DNA of 64,000 nt from Spiroplasma endosymbiont of Dioctria linearis (GCF_964030865.1 NZ_OZ034984.1:868001-932000); one strand, 5' to 3'; positions 32,816 to 44,588 are shown, counted from the first letter of the stretch. Notes: generated from the letters alone by a model not told the origin. Numbers and translations are program-made.

Positions 32816-33121
32816 TTATTTAATAAATTGTTTTAATATATCTTTTGGCATAAAACCACTATTTTGCTTAACAACTTCACCATTTTTAAACATAATAATA
32901 GTTGGAATTGACATCACATTATATTTTAATGCTACTTCCTTTAATTTATCAGTATCAACTTTAATAAAATTTACTTTTTCTTCTTCATTTGATGTTAAAT
33001 CAAAAATTGGTGCAAACATTTTACAAGGTCCACATCATTCCGCATAAAAGTCTACTACTGTTGCTTCTTTTGATATTTCTTGATTAAATTCTTCTACTGT
33101 TTCTATTACTTTAACTGCCAT
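32816..33121 (-). CDS. trxA: Thioredoxin
   Basis: A 101-aa single-domain thioredoxin with active site W29-C30-G-P-C33 (AEWCGPCK; the Trp is TGA), cis-Pro loop MSIPTIIMFKNGE, and ending DILKQFIK. It keeps cytoplasmic thiols reduced. AAGGAG lies upstream. It is the middle gene between two HAD hydrolase genes. Confidence 0.95.
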
Positions 33122-33142
33122 ATTTTTCTCTCCTTATATTCC

Positions 33143-33976
33143 TTATAATATATTCTTAATTATATATTCTGCTACTCCATTTTCATCATTTGTCTTAGTG
33201 ACAAATACAGCTTTTTCTTTTAGTTCTTTTAATCCATTTTCCATTGCTATAAAATTGTCAACTTGTTCAGCTAATTCAAAATCGTTAAAACTATCACCAA
33301 ATCCAAATGTTGTTGTATTTGATTTATCTAAACCTAAGTAGTTTAGTACATCTTTAACTACAGATCCTTTATGAATTCCCTTAATAGCTAATTCATAAAC
33401 TCTATCTGTATATTTGATTATATCAAGTTCATTACTTATAATAGCAAAATTTTTATAAAATAATTCAATACTTTCCTGAGATGGTTCTTTTTCCAAAACT
33501 ACTGTAATATGATTTATTTCCTTATCAATTTCTTCAAAAGAGTCAATTACTTTATAATCAATTTTCATAATTTCTGATCAGTATATTGAATTTTCACCTG
33601 GTCCATAAACAAAATATGCATCATCACTAATAAAATGAACTTTATATTTTCCAATCTTGCCATAAGTTATATTAAAAATTTGCTTTAAAGTTTCCTTAGA
33701 AATATATTCTTTTTTTATTCAATTATTTTTTTTGAAATCATATATATGACTTCCATTATTTGCTGCAGCAATTCCACCAAACTTGTCCAACTCTAAGTAT
33801 ATAGATTGTTGTTCAAAGGTATCTTTTGTACATCTTGCAGTTACTGGTATAAAATAGTAGTTTTTCTCATAAACTTTCTTTACAACTTCTTTTGTAAATT
33901 CACTAAATTCATGTGTACTTGCAAGAGCACTACCATCTAAATCTGAAAAAATAAGAACATTTTCTTTTAATTTCAT
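33143..33976 (-). CDS. HAD-superfamily hydrolase (Cof-like)
   Basis: A 277-aa protein with nucleophile motif FSDLDGSAL near residue 12 (Thr of DGT replaced by Ser), PVTARCTKD, and FGFGDSFNDFELAE near the end. Distant paralogue of the HAD downstream. The ATG at 33976 is chosen because GAGGTG precedes it by 6 nt; a TTG 7 codons upstream is in frame but overlaps the ribosome site. First gene of the operon with trxA; a TATAAT lies about 35 nt upstream. Confidence 0.85.
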
Positions 33977-34038
33977 AATATCACCTCGATTTATCAATAA
34001 TGATTATAAATCAAATATATTAGTTTAGGAAATCAATT

Positions 34039-34068
34039 AAAAAATGATTCCTTTAATTTGAATCATTT
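34039..34068 (-). terminator. Terminator of the uracil permease gene
   Basis: Minus strand AAATGATTC-9 nt-GAATCATTT followed by T-run, 15 nt after the stop codon. Confidence 0.8.
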
Positions 34069-34082
34069 CTTAATTTTTATAT

Positions 34083-35528
34083 CTATTTATCTGATTTTTT
34101 AGCTTTTTTTTCTTTTAATTCAACATTTTTAACATTTTCATTTTTTTTCTTTGTTTTTAACCCATGAAATATTGTTAAAATTCCAGCATTGTCATGCTTT
34201 GGAAGTAAAAGATTTAATATTACTCCAGAGAATGTTGCTAAGAATAATCCTGTAATATGGAATGAACCAATTATAATATCTTCTTTCATAATTGACATTC
34301 CAATTCCTATTGCAAGGATAACTGATATCACAACTAAGTTTTTAGCATCTTTAAGGTCAACTTTTGCATCAATCATAATTTTTATACCATTTGAAGCAAT
34401 CATTCCAAAGAGCATTAAACTAATTCCACCCATTACAGGAACTGGAATCATTTTTATTACTTCATTAATAGGAGCAATGAAGCTCATTATTATTGCAAAT
34501 ATTGCAGCTAAGCCAGTTACTCAAACACTTGCCACCTTTGTCAAACCAACAACACTTGTATTCTCTGCATAGGTTGCATTTGCAGGACCTCCTATTAATC
34601 CTGCAAAACTCATTGCGACTCCATCAGCCATTAAGGTTCTACTAATTCCAGGATTTTTAATAAAATCTCTTCCTGTCATTGTTCCAATATTTATATGATC
34701 TCCTAAATGTTCAACCATTGTAACCAATGATATTGGCACAATGGCAACTAAAGCTGGCCCAATTGTATTTGGATTTACATCTCATATTTTTTTAAAACTT
34801 GGGTATCACTCTCAGTTATTTGGATTTGAAATATCTTGTGTATTCAAGATTGTTCAGTTAGTTTTAGAAAGAGAGAAATGTAAAATTATACAGACAAGAT
34901 AACCAATACTTAAAGCTATAAGTATTGGAATAACTTTAACAAAACTTTTTGCCTTTAACATACAAATAGCTGCTACAAGAAAAGTTAAGACTCCAATTAA
35001 AATTGCTAATCATTGAGGATAGTTTCCTCAAGCATTATTTTTTGCAACAAAACCAATATTCTCTAAAGCGCTAGGAACAGCACTAAGACCAATAGTTATT
35101 ATTATTGGTCCAACAACTATTGGAGAAAAAGCTTTTTTAATTCATTGAACACCAGTTCAATGAATTAAAAATCCCATGAATATATAAACCATTCCTACAA
35201 CAAATATAGCTATGAAAATTGAGTTTCCTCATTGATTTCAACCTATTCCTAAAACAGTCATATAAGCAAAACTACTTCCCAAATATATTGGTACTTTTGC
35301 CATTGTTAGTGCAATATAAATTAAAGTTCCAACTCCCGAACAAAATAAAGCCATTGATATATTTATAACTTCTCCCTTTTCAGACAAACTATTTATAATA
35401 ATTGGGACCAATACTGTAGCTCCAAACATTGCAAATACATGTTGAAGTGATAGTACAGTCCACTGTCCAATATTTTTTGGTCTCTGATTAGGTTCTAAAA
35501 CCAAATCAAGTTTTTTAATTTCTTCCAT
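34083..35528 (-). CDS. Uracil permease (nucleobase:cation symporter-2 family)
   Basis: A 481-aa membrane protein with about 14 hydrophobic segments. Family blocks: LSLQHVFAMFGATVLVPI at the N-terminus, EHLGDHINIGTMTGRDFIKNPG, LMADGVAMSFAGLIGGPANATYAEN, and PVPVMGGISLMLFG. The GDHxNIG...GRDF and NTTYxEN-type (here NATYAEN) motifs fit UraA/PyrP-type uracil transport rather than xanthine transport. The C-terminus is Lys-rich. AAAGGAG precedes the ATG. It is monocistronic with its own promoter, a 33-codon leader ORF and an attenuator-like terminator upstream, pointing to regulated expression, perhaps by pyrimidines. Confidence 0.92.
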
Positions 35529-35558
35529 ATTATTCTCCTTTTAAACTAAAATATTTAC

Positions 35559-35588
35559 AAAAAAAATCAACCATTAAAATGGTTGATT
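35559..35588 (-). terminator. Attenuator-like terminator upstream of the uracil permease
   Basis: Minus strand AATCAACCA-TTTTAA-TGGTTGATT followed by T8, lying between the leader ORF and the permease gene. Its 5' arm overlaps the leader's TAA stop. It is strong enough to end most transcripts unless prevented. Confidence 0.8.
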
Positions 35589-35688
35589 AATTAAATATAA
35601 ATAATTTAGAAAATTGAAAAGATTGAGAAATATAAAAATCTCTAAATTTTAATTTTTTATTTTTTATTTTTGAACTAAAATTTTTCAT
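35587..35688 (-). CDS. Leader peptide ORF (33 aa) upstream of the uracil permease
   Basis: The ORF starts MKNFSSKIKNKKLKFRDFY and ends QFSKLFIFN, basic first and aromatic last. GAGGAA lies 3 nt before the ATG; a full promoter is 28 nt upstream. The stop codon touches the 5' arm of the terminator, so a ribosome at the stop would block the hairpin. Translation is unproven. Confidence 0.55.
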   Translation of the reverse strand: MKNFSSKIKNKKLKFRDFYISQSFQFSKLFIFN

Positions 35689-35715
35689 AAATTCCTCAAA
35701 CTTTTCTTAAAAAAG

Positions 35716-35744
35716 AATATACACAATATAAATAAAAATTGCAA
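35716..35744 (-). promoter_or_regulatory. Promoter of the uracil permease leader
   Basis: Minus strand -35 TTGCAA (35739-35744), 17-nt spacer, -10 TATATT (35716-35721), located just after the tRNA-Leu terminator. Confidence 0.6.
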
Positions 35745-35761
35745 TAATAAAATAAAAAAAA

Positions 35762-35787
35762 TAAAAAAAATCACTGGCAAGTGATTT
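35762..35787 (-). terminator. Terminator of the tRNA-Lys/Leu unit
   Basis: Minus strand AAATCACT-TGCC-AGTGATTT followed by T-run, 12 nt beyond the tRNA-Leu 3' end. Confidence 0.85.
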
Positions 35788-35798
35788 AAAATTCTTTA

Positions 35799-35883
35799 TG
35801 GTCCGGAATAAGGGACTTGAACCCCCACGTGTTACCACGCCAGATCCTAAGTCTGGTGCGTCTGCCAATTCCGCCAATTCCGG
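35799..35883 (-). tRNA. tRNA-Leu (anticodon TAG)
   Basis: 85-nt class II tRNA, loop CTTAGGA on CCAGA/TCTGG stem, long variable arm, acceptor CCGGAAT/ATTCCGG, encoded CCA. Confidence 0.95.
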
Positions 35884-35888
35884 ATGAA

Positions 35889-35964
<76 letters not shown>

Positions 35965-36027
35965 GATTAAAATAACAAATTTATAATAACATTTTTTTTG
36001 TTTTAATCAAATAATTAAATGCAAAAA

Positions 36028-36402
36028 TTATAAGTATTCTCTTGTTGTTTTCAAATGTATTGATCCAGTAATAATAAAACCTAGACCACAGATAATATTT
36101 ACTATTCCAAATATTCAAGTAAAAGAAATAATAGTAAAGAATAATATACTTCCCAAAATTACTAATATAATTGATCCCACAAAAGTTGATTTAATTGTAT
36201 TCCTAATAATAAATACTAAAGCAATACAACCAATTATTAATAAAAATACTATTGATAAAATTACAATTATATAAACTATATCATCTAAATTTTTATCATT
36301 AAGTTTATAATATATATTTTTAATAAAACTGATTACCAATATTTGATTTAAAAGAAACACTGCTAAAAAAATATAAATAATTAAAGATAAGTTTTTTTTC
36401 AT
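36028..36402 (-). CDS. Small membrane protein, 124 aa
   Basis: Starts MKKNLSLIIYIFLAVFLL, with four predicted membrane segments (about 5-27, 43-67, 77-97, 99-117) and short loops. I do not recognise the family. AGAGGAA lies before the ATG. It is placed between two tRNA groups, after the tRNA-Thr terminator and 63 nt upstream of tRNA-Lys, so the two tRNAs could be cotranscribed with it. One Trp is TGA. Confidence 0.7.
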
Positions 36403-36440
36403 GCATTTGTTCCTCTAATAATATAATACATATATTTCAG

Positions 36441-36467
36441 AATAAAAAAACAACCAAATATGGTTGA
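36441..36467 (-). terminator. Terminator of the tRNA Asn-Glu-Val-Thr unit
   Basis: Minus strand CAACCA-TATT-TGGTTG followed by T7, about 15 nt after tRNA-Thr. Confidence 0.8.
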
Positions 36468-36481
36468 TGATATTTTCCTTA

Positions 36482-36557
36482 TGGTGCTGATGATAGGACT
36501 TGAACCTACAACCTACTGATTACAAGTCAGTTGCTCTGCCAATTGAGCCACATCAGC
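36482..36557 (-). tRNA. tRNA-Thr (anticodon TGT)
   Basis: 76 nt, loop CTTGTAA on ACTGA/TCAGT stem, acceptor GCTGATG/CATCAGC, encoded CCA. Confidence 0.95.
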
Positions 36558-36567
36558 ATAAAAAAAA

Positions 36568-36643
36568 TGGTGGAGTGTGACGGGCTCGAACCGCCGACCG
36601 CCTGCTTGTAAGGCAGGAGCTCTCCCAACTGAGCTAACACTCC
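36568..36643 (-). tRNA. tRNA-Val (anticodon TAC)
   Basis: 76 nt, loop CTTACAA on CCTGC/GCAGG stem, acceptor GGAGTGT/ACACTCC, encoded CCA. Confidence 0.95.
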
Positions 36644-36660
36644 AAAGAAAAATATAAAAA

Positions 36661-36736
36661 TGGTAGCCTGTACGGGGTTCGAACCCGTGTGTGCACGGAT
36701 GAAAACCGTGTGTGTTAACCGCTTCACCAACAGGCC
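36661..36736 (-). tRNA. tRNA-Glu (anticodon TTC)
   Basis: 76 nt, loop TTTTCAT on CACGG/CCGTG stem, acceptor GGCCTGT/ACAGGCT with a G1-T72 pair, encoded CCA. Confidence 0.94.
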
Positions 36737-36743
36737 ATCAAAA

Positions 36744-36819
36744 TGGCGGCTTTTGCAGGACTCGAACCTGCGACCAACCGGTTAACAGCCGGTTGCTCTA
36801 CCAACTGAGCTAAAAAGCC
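36744..36819 (-). tRNA. tRNA-Asn (anticodon GTT)
   Basis: 76 nt, loop CTGTTAA on ACCGG/CCGGT stem, acceptor GGCTTTT/AAAAGCC, G73 and encoded CCA. First gene of the four-tRNA unit. Confidence 0.95.
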
Positions 36820-36916
36820 ATAGATAGATTTCTACCTATTCATAATAGCATATTAATATTATTAAAATCAATCTTTTTTATTAAATTTTTACAAAAAAAT
36901 GCTTTTTTATAAAAAT

Positions 36917-36947
36917 AAAAAAAACAAATAAAAATATTTGTTTTTAA
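36917..36947 (-). terminator. Terminator of the ABC exporter gene
   Basis: Minus strand AAAACAAATA-TTTT-TATTTGTTTT with following T-run, 5 nt after the stop. Confidence 0.75.
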
Positions 36948-36949
36948 TA

Positions 36950-38782
36950 TTATTCAATTAATCCTGCCTTATAAAGTTTTTGAAAATGTCCTGGTTGATC
37001 TCTTAACTCATTAAACTTACCTCTTTGAACTATCCCAGCTCCATTACCACCTAAAACAATAATTTCATTAGCATTTTTTATAGTGCTCAATCTATGTGCA
37101 ATAGTAACAGTTGTTCTGCCCTTCATCAATAAGTCTAATTTTGCTTGAATCTCTTTTTCTACAATATTATCCAGTGCAGAAGTTGCTTCATCAAGTATTA
37201 AAACTTGTGGATTTTTTAAGAACATTCTTGCAATAATTAATCTTTGTTTTTGACCACCGCTTAATAAGAAACCACGCTCTCCTAAAATGGTTTCATAGCC
37301 TCCTGGTCAAGTCATAACCAACTCATGCAATTCTGCCTTTTTACATGCTTCAATTACTTCTTCATCGGTTGCATCAAATGAACCATACTTTACATTTTCA
37401 AATACATCACCATAAAGGATTTGAGGATCTTGTTCTACATATCCAACATGTCTTAAATAACTTGCTAAGTTTACATCTTTTAAATTTGTTTTACCATTAA
37501 TAAGGATTTTACCTTTTGAAGGGTCATAAAATCTTAAAAGTAATTTTGCTATTGTTGACTTACCACTTCCAGTTTCACCAACGAAAGCATAAGATTTTCC
37601 TTCTTCAAAAGTAAAACTAAACTTAGGTAAAATAATTTTTCCTGGTTTTTCAGGATATTCAAATTCTAAATCTTTAAATTGAATATCCCCTTTAACTTCC
37701 TTAACAATCTCACCATCAAAGTAATGAGAATCCATAATTGATTTAGCATGGATAGTATCATCAACTCTTTGTGAAGCAACAGAAGCTTGAGCTAGTCCAA
37801 ATAAAGCTGCCATTATATTAAATAGTGGTCCTATCATTAGGCCTTGAGCTAAATTATATGATGCAAATGTAGTTCCAAAGAACTCTTTTGAGACAACTTT
37901 ATCAGCATTACCATAGATTAGCATAGCACTTACAACTGTTGAAAATTGAAGCACAAATATTCCACCTCACATAATTGTCAACATAAGTGCAAGTCTTGTA
38001 CCAACTTTTTTTGATTTTTTATAGAAATCTTTGTGAACTTCTTTAAATCTTTCTGTTTCATAATTTTCTGTTCCACTTGATTTAATTAATCTTACAGTTG
38101 CAATTCTATCAGTTACATTACCATTTATTTCTGTAATACTTTCCCTTACTTTAATTACTTTTTTTCTTGTTGCAAAGAAACAAATCATCATTAAAGCCAT
38201 TATTATTGCAAAAGTGACCACAGTAACTGTTGCTAATTGTCAACTTAATATATACATTAAAATTGCTGCACCAATAATTTCGAAGAATGATAGTCCAAAT
38301 TGTAATGGTACTTGAACAGCTTGATCTCCTACTATTTGAGTATCTGAAACAATTTTTGTTAATATTTCTCCAATTTTTTTATCTGAGTAATAAGAAATAT
38401 CTTGTCTTACTAAGTTTTCTAAACATCTATTTCTTAAACTAATTTCTATTCTTCTTCCCAATATAAATGCCAAATAATCATATACATAAGAAAAGACACA
38501 ATAAATAAGAACAACTGCTATAGAAATATAAACTAATAGCAACCAATCTTCCGTTCATATTTTTGTAATAATATTTGTTCCCTGAACTACTTTTTCCGGA
38601 TCATTTTTTAATCCTATAGCTCCTGTCATCTGAAATGTTAGTATTGGTAAAAGTAAAGCTAATATAACAATAATGATACAATGAGCTAACATTACTAATG
38701 ATAATTTTCATTCTTGTATAAAGTAGTAGAGTAAAGTTTTAAGAAACTTACCTCCACCAACTTGTAATTCAAAATCTTCCAT
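36950..38782 (-). CDS. ABC exporter, fused membrane and ATPase domains
   Basis: A 610-aa half-transporter of the MsbA/MdlB exporter type. The first about 330 residues hold six membrane helices with long cytoplasmic loops ([21 protein letters not shown]). The ATPase has Walker [10 protein letters not shown] (402-410), signature [14 protein letters not shown], Walker [13 protein letters not shown], and H-loop [11 protein letters not shown]. It would act as a homodimer or with another half-transporter elsewhere. The substrate cannot be told. TATAAT lies about 40 nt upstream of the ATG (38821-38826). The ATG at 38782 has AGAAGGA 12 nt upstream, a slightly long spacing. Confidence 0.9.
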
Positions 38783-38820
38783 AATTCCATTTTTCCTTCT
38801 TTATATTAAATACAACTCTT

Positions 38821-38826
38821 ATTATA
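38821..38826 (-). promoter_or_regulatory. Candidate -10 of the ABC exporter gene
   Basis: TATAAT on the minus strand 39 nt before the ATG; it lies at the edge of a small ATAGTA/TACTAT inverted repeat after the upstream ATPase gene. Confidence 0.4.
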
Positions 38827-38861
38827 TAGTAAAAAAAATACTATAAACTTTTCCTAGCAAC

Positions 38862-41615
38862 TTAAATTCATTTAAAAACTAATTTATATGTAAAGTAAAT
38901 AAATATTGTAGGTAATAATGAATTTATAAAAAATATCATTGCCAATATTGGATTTAATCCTATTGTTGTGAAATCAAAAAAGTCATTAATTATCCCTACG
39001 GGAATTAAAGTTAAGGTTGTCACAACAAAAGCTACTCCCATTAAAATTAATAATCATTTATTTGGTCGGTATTTATCAACATCACTAATATTTTTTGTTG
39101 ATTTAATTGGTAAGAAAAAATTATTATATAGTATTGAGTAAAATATTGGTGAATACATAATTGCTATATAAACTCCTGTCTTACCAAATGCTAATGAGCT
39201 TTCACTACCATAACCAAATCATCAAACTGCAATTTGATAATTTAAAACAGCAAATAAGGTATTAAAGAATGTTGTTATAAACATTTGAACTCAAATTCCT
39301 TTTAGTAAACTTTCATGCTTACTTGTTGGGGGTGGGTTCTTCATAACACCTTTTCTTTCTTTTTGCATTCCAATAGGAACTGCAACAATAGTTTCAATAA
39401 TAAATATATGAAATAAAATATTAACTGAGTTTAAAGCAATATCTTTATTTATTACAAGTATTAACAATAGTGTAATTATTTGACTAATATTTGCTGCAAG
39501 TAGAAATGATATTGAATATTTAATTTTTTCATAAACATTTCTTCCTGAGTTAACTCCAGATATAATACTTTTAAAATTATCATCTGCTAAGATAACATCA
39601 CTTACACTTTTAGCAACTTCTGTGCCTGTAATTCCCATTGATATACCAACATCAGCTTTAACTAGACTTGGTGCATCATTAACACCATCTCCTGTCATTG
39701 CAACAATATTTTTATCTTCTTGAAGTAAATCCACAATTAATGCCTTATGTTCAGGATTTACTCTTGCAAAAACGTTGGTTTTTTGCAATCTTTGTTTTAA
39801 CTCATCTCTAGATAACTCATTAATATCTTGGCCTGTTAAAACTCCATCAAATATCTCATCTGCAATTCCTAATCTTGATGCTATTTCAAAAGCAGTTATT
39901 TTGTGATCTCCTGTAATCATAATTACACGAATACCACCTTTTTTAGCTTCTTCAACTGATTTTTTAACTTCTTCTCTTGGTGGATCAATAATTGCCACAC
40001 AACCTAAAAAAGTTAAATTACTTTCATAAGTATCTTTAGAGTCTTTATACTCTTTTTGAGCAAAACCTAAAACTCTTAATCCACTTTTAGCAAACTTGTA
40101 AAGCTGTTCATTTAAAATATTTCTATCTTTTTCTGTTAAAGGAGTTACTTTACCATTTACAAGTTTATTCGTACAAATATTTGAAAGATAATCAACTGCT
40201 CCTTTTACATAAATTATTTCTTTTTTATCAACATAATTTAAAGTAGTCATTAATTTTCTTTTTGAGTCAAAAGGAATTTCATCAACTCTTTCATTATTTT
40301 TTCTAATTTTAATATAATCAATATCAAATTTTTTTATAAATTCAATTGTAGCTATTTCAGTTGCACTTCCAATTTTTTCTTTTTCTACAATTGCATCACT
40401 ACACAATGATATACAATTTATTAATTCTTTATGTTTTGCTTTATCTAAATCCTTTAAATCTTTTTCACAAAAATCAATAAAAATTTTATCTACTGTCATT
40501 TTATTTTGAGTTAGTGTTCCTGTTTTATCTGAACAAATTACATTAACATTTCCTAAAGTCTCAATTGATTTTGGATTCTTTATAATAACATTTTTTTTGG
40601 CCATTTTTTTAGTAGCCACCATTAAACAAATTTTTACAATAATTGTCAGTGATTCTGGGATTAAAGATATTGCAGCTGAAACAGCAACTAATAAAAGATT
40701 TTTTATGTCTGCTCTTCCCCCAGATGAAGGATGGATTGAATCTCTTAAAAATCATGCTGTTAAAAATAAAATTAATCCTAATATAATTGATGTTAAACCA
40801 ATAATTGCAGTTAATAAAGTTACTTTTTTTTCTAATGGTGTTTTTTCAGGTTTATGAGAAGTAATCTTATTTGCAATTTTTCCAATTTCAGATTCCTTAC
40901 CTGTTCCAAAAATAACACCCATCATTTTACCTTCAATAACCAATGTAGACATAAAAGCTATGTTTTTTTGATCTCCTAGCATTAGGTTTTTATCTTTAAT
41001 AGAATCTGAAATCTTTTTAACAGGTTCATTTTCTCCAGTTAAAGCTGACTCATCAATTCTAAGCAATTGATTATCAATGATTCTTGTATCTGCTGGAACA
41101 AATCCTCCAGAATTAACAAAAATAATATCTCCTGGTACAAGTTCTTCAATATTGATTTCAATTTTCTTTGAATTTCTTAAAACAATTGCAAATTGTTTAT
41201 TTTCATTCAAATTAGATACTTGATTTAGAGACTTAACTTCTTGTATTGTTGCTATAATAGAGTTAGTTAAAACTATTATTGCAATAATAACTAAACCTGT
41301 TATATCAACAGTTTCAATTTTTTGTGAAATTGCAGATACTAAACCAGAAGCTAAACCAGATAAAATCATTATTAAACTTAAAGGATCTAAAAAGCTCTTT
41401 AAAAAAATTATAAATCAATTAGTTTTTTTGCTTTTAGGAAGATTATTTTTACCATATTTTTCTAATCTTAATTTAGCTTCATGATTTGATAATCCTGTTT
41501 GCGGATTTGTTTCTAATATACTACATATTTTTTTATTTGATAGTTTGTACCAATCGTCGCTTACAGCGACATTTTTGGAGTCTGCTATCTCTTTATTATT
41601 TTCATTTATATTCAT
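38862..41615 (-). CDS. P2-type cation-transporting ATPase, substrate uncertain
   Basis: A 917-aa P-type ATPase of the calcium-pump class. Seen are TGEN in the actuator domain, phosphorylation site Asp363 in CSDKTGTLT, GDGVNDAPSL, and ten membrane segments. By eye against SERCA, M4 PEGLP is PESLT (Glu kept), M5 Glu771 is Gln in ANISQ, and the M6 N-x-x-x-D pair is replaced by I...E (FHIFIIETIVA). Cation specificity is therefore doubtful. GAGGTG precedes the ATG, with a 16-nt palindrome GAGATTTT/AAAATCTC next to it. It is a single gene between the secreted-protein operon and the ABC exporter. Confidence 0.88.
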
Positions 41616-41712
41616 TATGCACCTCAGAGATTTTAAAATCTCAATATTTAAATCTTACTACTTTAAATATATAAGTCAAATATAAGTTGAATTTTTTTAA
41701 AATTTATATAAT

Positions 41713-43530
41713 TTAACCTCTTGTTTTTGCCTTTCACTTTGAATATTTCTTTGTTTTTGCTCTATTTTTTTTATAATTATAAACTCTTGGTGAGCTAAAA
41801 ATATTAACCTCATAATTTTGATTAAACAGTGTAAATGTCTTAATAAATACAAATATAAGAAAAATAAGTATGATAAAAAGTAAAAAAGCCAAATAATAAC
41901 TACTTTTTTTAAAACCATTAATTTTTATATTTTCTTTTAAATCTTGCTCAAAATTTATTTTATTTATTTTTTTTAAAGATAAATTTTGTAAATTTAAAAC
42001 TGCTGGCAAATCAAGATTATATTGATTGGGAAACATTTCATAGTATAAATACTCAATGCTTTTAGAAAAATTTAGATAATCTTTTTTAATCATTTTATTT
42101 AAATTTGAATTTATACTTTTAATATTTTCTAATCTCATATTAATATTAAAGAGATTTAAAAAAAAGCAATTTGTTAAATAGACTTCAATAAAATCATACA
42201 TATAATATTTTTTATGAATTTCTAATATGCTTGCAGCTAAAAAATCCTTATTCCATGAAAAATCATCATAAATATTTCAAAACTCATATTTTGAAAAAAT
42301 AGATGTATCTAAAAAATTTTCAAATACTTTAAGATATAAAATGTTAGTTATTGGATCAATCTCTGTTGGGTTATTTGAATAATTAATTAAATAATAATAG
42401 AATAGCATTTTTATAAAATCCTCTAGTGTTTCATATTCCTCTTTCGAATCTCCATAAAAATTAATTCCGTTATTTGTGAAGTAAATCCCATTTATAAAAT
42501 CATAAGTTAATAAATGCTCATTGCGAATTTGAAAATTAGATTTTAAAGATAATTTAATAATTTGTAATTTATCTCTTCAATTTTCTTCTAAAATTGAATC
42601 AAAAATAAATTTGAATTTTAAACTACTTTCTTTATTATTAATTGAATTAATTCAAATTAAATTAACACCCTCTTTAGAAGCAATTTCTTTTGCGATCTTT
42701 TCTTCTTTTACTTCACAAGTAGCTTTTAATTTTTCTTCTTTAATAAATACATTAACATTAGAATTACATGAGATTTTTAAAAAATCACTGTATAATTTGA
42801 ATATTTGTTCTTGATTTCATTTATTAGCTTCTAAGTATGGAATATCATAATATAAATTATTATTTGTCATATATGAAAAATTAACTAATTCTTCTGTTGT
42901 TATTTGTTTTTCTTCAATTTGATTAAAACTATTAGTATATTTTAACTTTACAACTTCATTATTGCTTAAAGTTAGTTGAGCAAATAATAAAATAGCTATA
43001 TTAATGCATAGTATAAAGCTTAAAAATAATTGCATAATAATATTTTTATAAGTAAATATTAAATAACATATTAAATGAACCAAAATGGTCAACATTAAGA
43101 TTAAAGCGGTTTGAAATAAAACGATTGCAATAAAGTCCAATTTATTATTTAATCACCACAAATTTGTTATAAAAAATATACATGAGTATAAAAAGATATA
43201 AAAAGAAAATTTTAGTGTAGTAATCAGTGCTGTAAGCAATATTATTAATAATTTTTTATTAGTAATACTTTGCAACACTCACTTTTTATTAAACTTTAAT
43301 ATATCAAAGGAAATTAATGGTATAACAAAAATCAATATAAAAAATATTGAATAGCTTAATAAAATTTTTTTTGTAATTAAAAAATTATAATTTTCATTAT
43401 AATTTTCAGTGTTTATTAAAATAAATGCTAACTTAATTAAATTAACTATAAAAATATAAATAATTAGAGTTAAAATTAATTTAAGTCATAGGCTAAAATT
43501 TTTTATTTCCCTTATAAAAATGCTTTTCAC
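41713..43530 (-). CDS. Membrane protein of the secreted-protein operon, about 605 aa
   Basis: One frame through many TGA codons, including one at 41734 near the end; the TAA is at 41713-41715. About five membrane segments lie in the first 185 residues, then a large probably extracellular domain (185-540) with no family I recognise, then one membrane segment (about 553-575) and a basic tail (KKNRAKTKKYSKWKAK). The start is uncertain: GTG at 43530 gives MKSIFIREIKNFSLW, and no ATG is available nearby. The topology resembles ABC-2 or exporter permeases with a large loop, but no ATPase is encoded next to it. It follows the lipoprotein gene by 45 nt. Confidence 0.65.
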
Positions 43531-43575
43531 ATTGAATACTCTTATCTTTCTTTTATTTTTAAAAAAAATATAATT

Positions 43576-44586
43576 TTATACTTCTTCTTGCAAATTAATA
43601 ATTAATGGAAATCTAAATTGCTCTTGATAGCCCTCTACAGTATCAAAACCAACTTCATACAATGGTGACTTTTTCAAAAAACCTAACTCAAGTTTATCAT
43701 AGTTTTTATCATTCCCTGCTTTAACTTCATAAGAGGTTTTCTTTAAATAATCCATCTTAGATTCTTTTATATTAAAAGTATTAATTTGTTCTTCGAAAAT
43801 TAAACATTTTGAGTATAGTCAGCCTCTCAAAATTAAATAAATATTACGTTCTTTATTTTCTATTTGAAGATACTCATCAAATTTCATTCCCTTTAGTATA
43901 TATATATCTCCATCTTTATAAAACTCCACATTTTCCTTATTATTTTTTAGAGCAAGTTCCTTAAAATCTATTATAATTTCTTGCATTATTTTGTCTATAT
44001 TTTCATTTATATAACCAAATATAAAATCAAACATTATAGTAGTAAAGTAAACAGTAATAGGGTTTTCTCCATTTTTATCATATACTTGATGATTAAATCT
44101 ATAGTATTTTTGATAAGGTATACCTGCAGTAAATCAATTCTCATAGAAATTTAGAAAGGGCTTTTTTGTATATATTATTGTATCATTGTAATCTTTAATA
44201 GCGTTATCTGCATAAGTATACTTAGAAAGAGAAACATATGAAAGAAGTTCATAATTTCATTGATTATCAATTGTTGAATCACCATACATTTTTCCATCAA
44301 TTTGTTCAAACTCGTCTTCTTTTAAGTTTATTTCTTTTTTTCATTCAATGTCTTCAGGATTATTTGGATTAGTATAAGCGTTAAATTTAAAAGAATCAGA
44401 GATTATTTTAATCTCCCCTCCATTATTTTCATAATGCAATTCACCTAAATTTTTAATAGCATCTTCTTTTACTCAATCTGTTTTTTCCTTAATTACAGGT
44501 GGTTCTGTATCACCACAAGCAGCAACATTAATACTTGCTGATGCCACTAACCCAAATGCTGATAATATTGTTAATAATTTTTTCAT
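43576..44586 (-). CDS. Surface lipoprotein, 336 aa
   Basis: Signal peptide MKKLLTILSAFGLVASASINVAAC with lipobox VAAC, Cys24 being the lipidation site, followed by GDTEPPV. This is the standard mollicute lipoprotein leader. The mature part is Asp/Lys/Tyr rich without a recognised domain. It lies 2 nt after the 777-aa secreted-protein gene and upstream of the membrane protein gene. Confidence 0.85.
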
Positions 44587-44588
44587 AA

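Noticed and set aside
41697-41918. Second-frame ORF at the end of the 605-aa membrane protein gene
   Set aside because: The main frame continues through TGA to TAA at 41713; the alternative frame has no ribosome site and repeats the same DNA.
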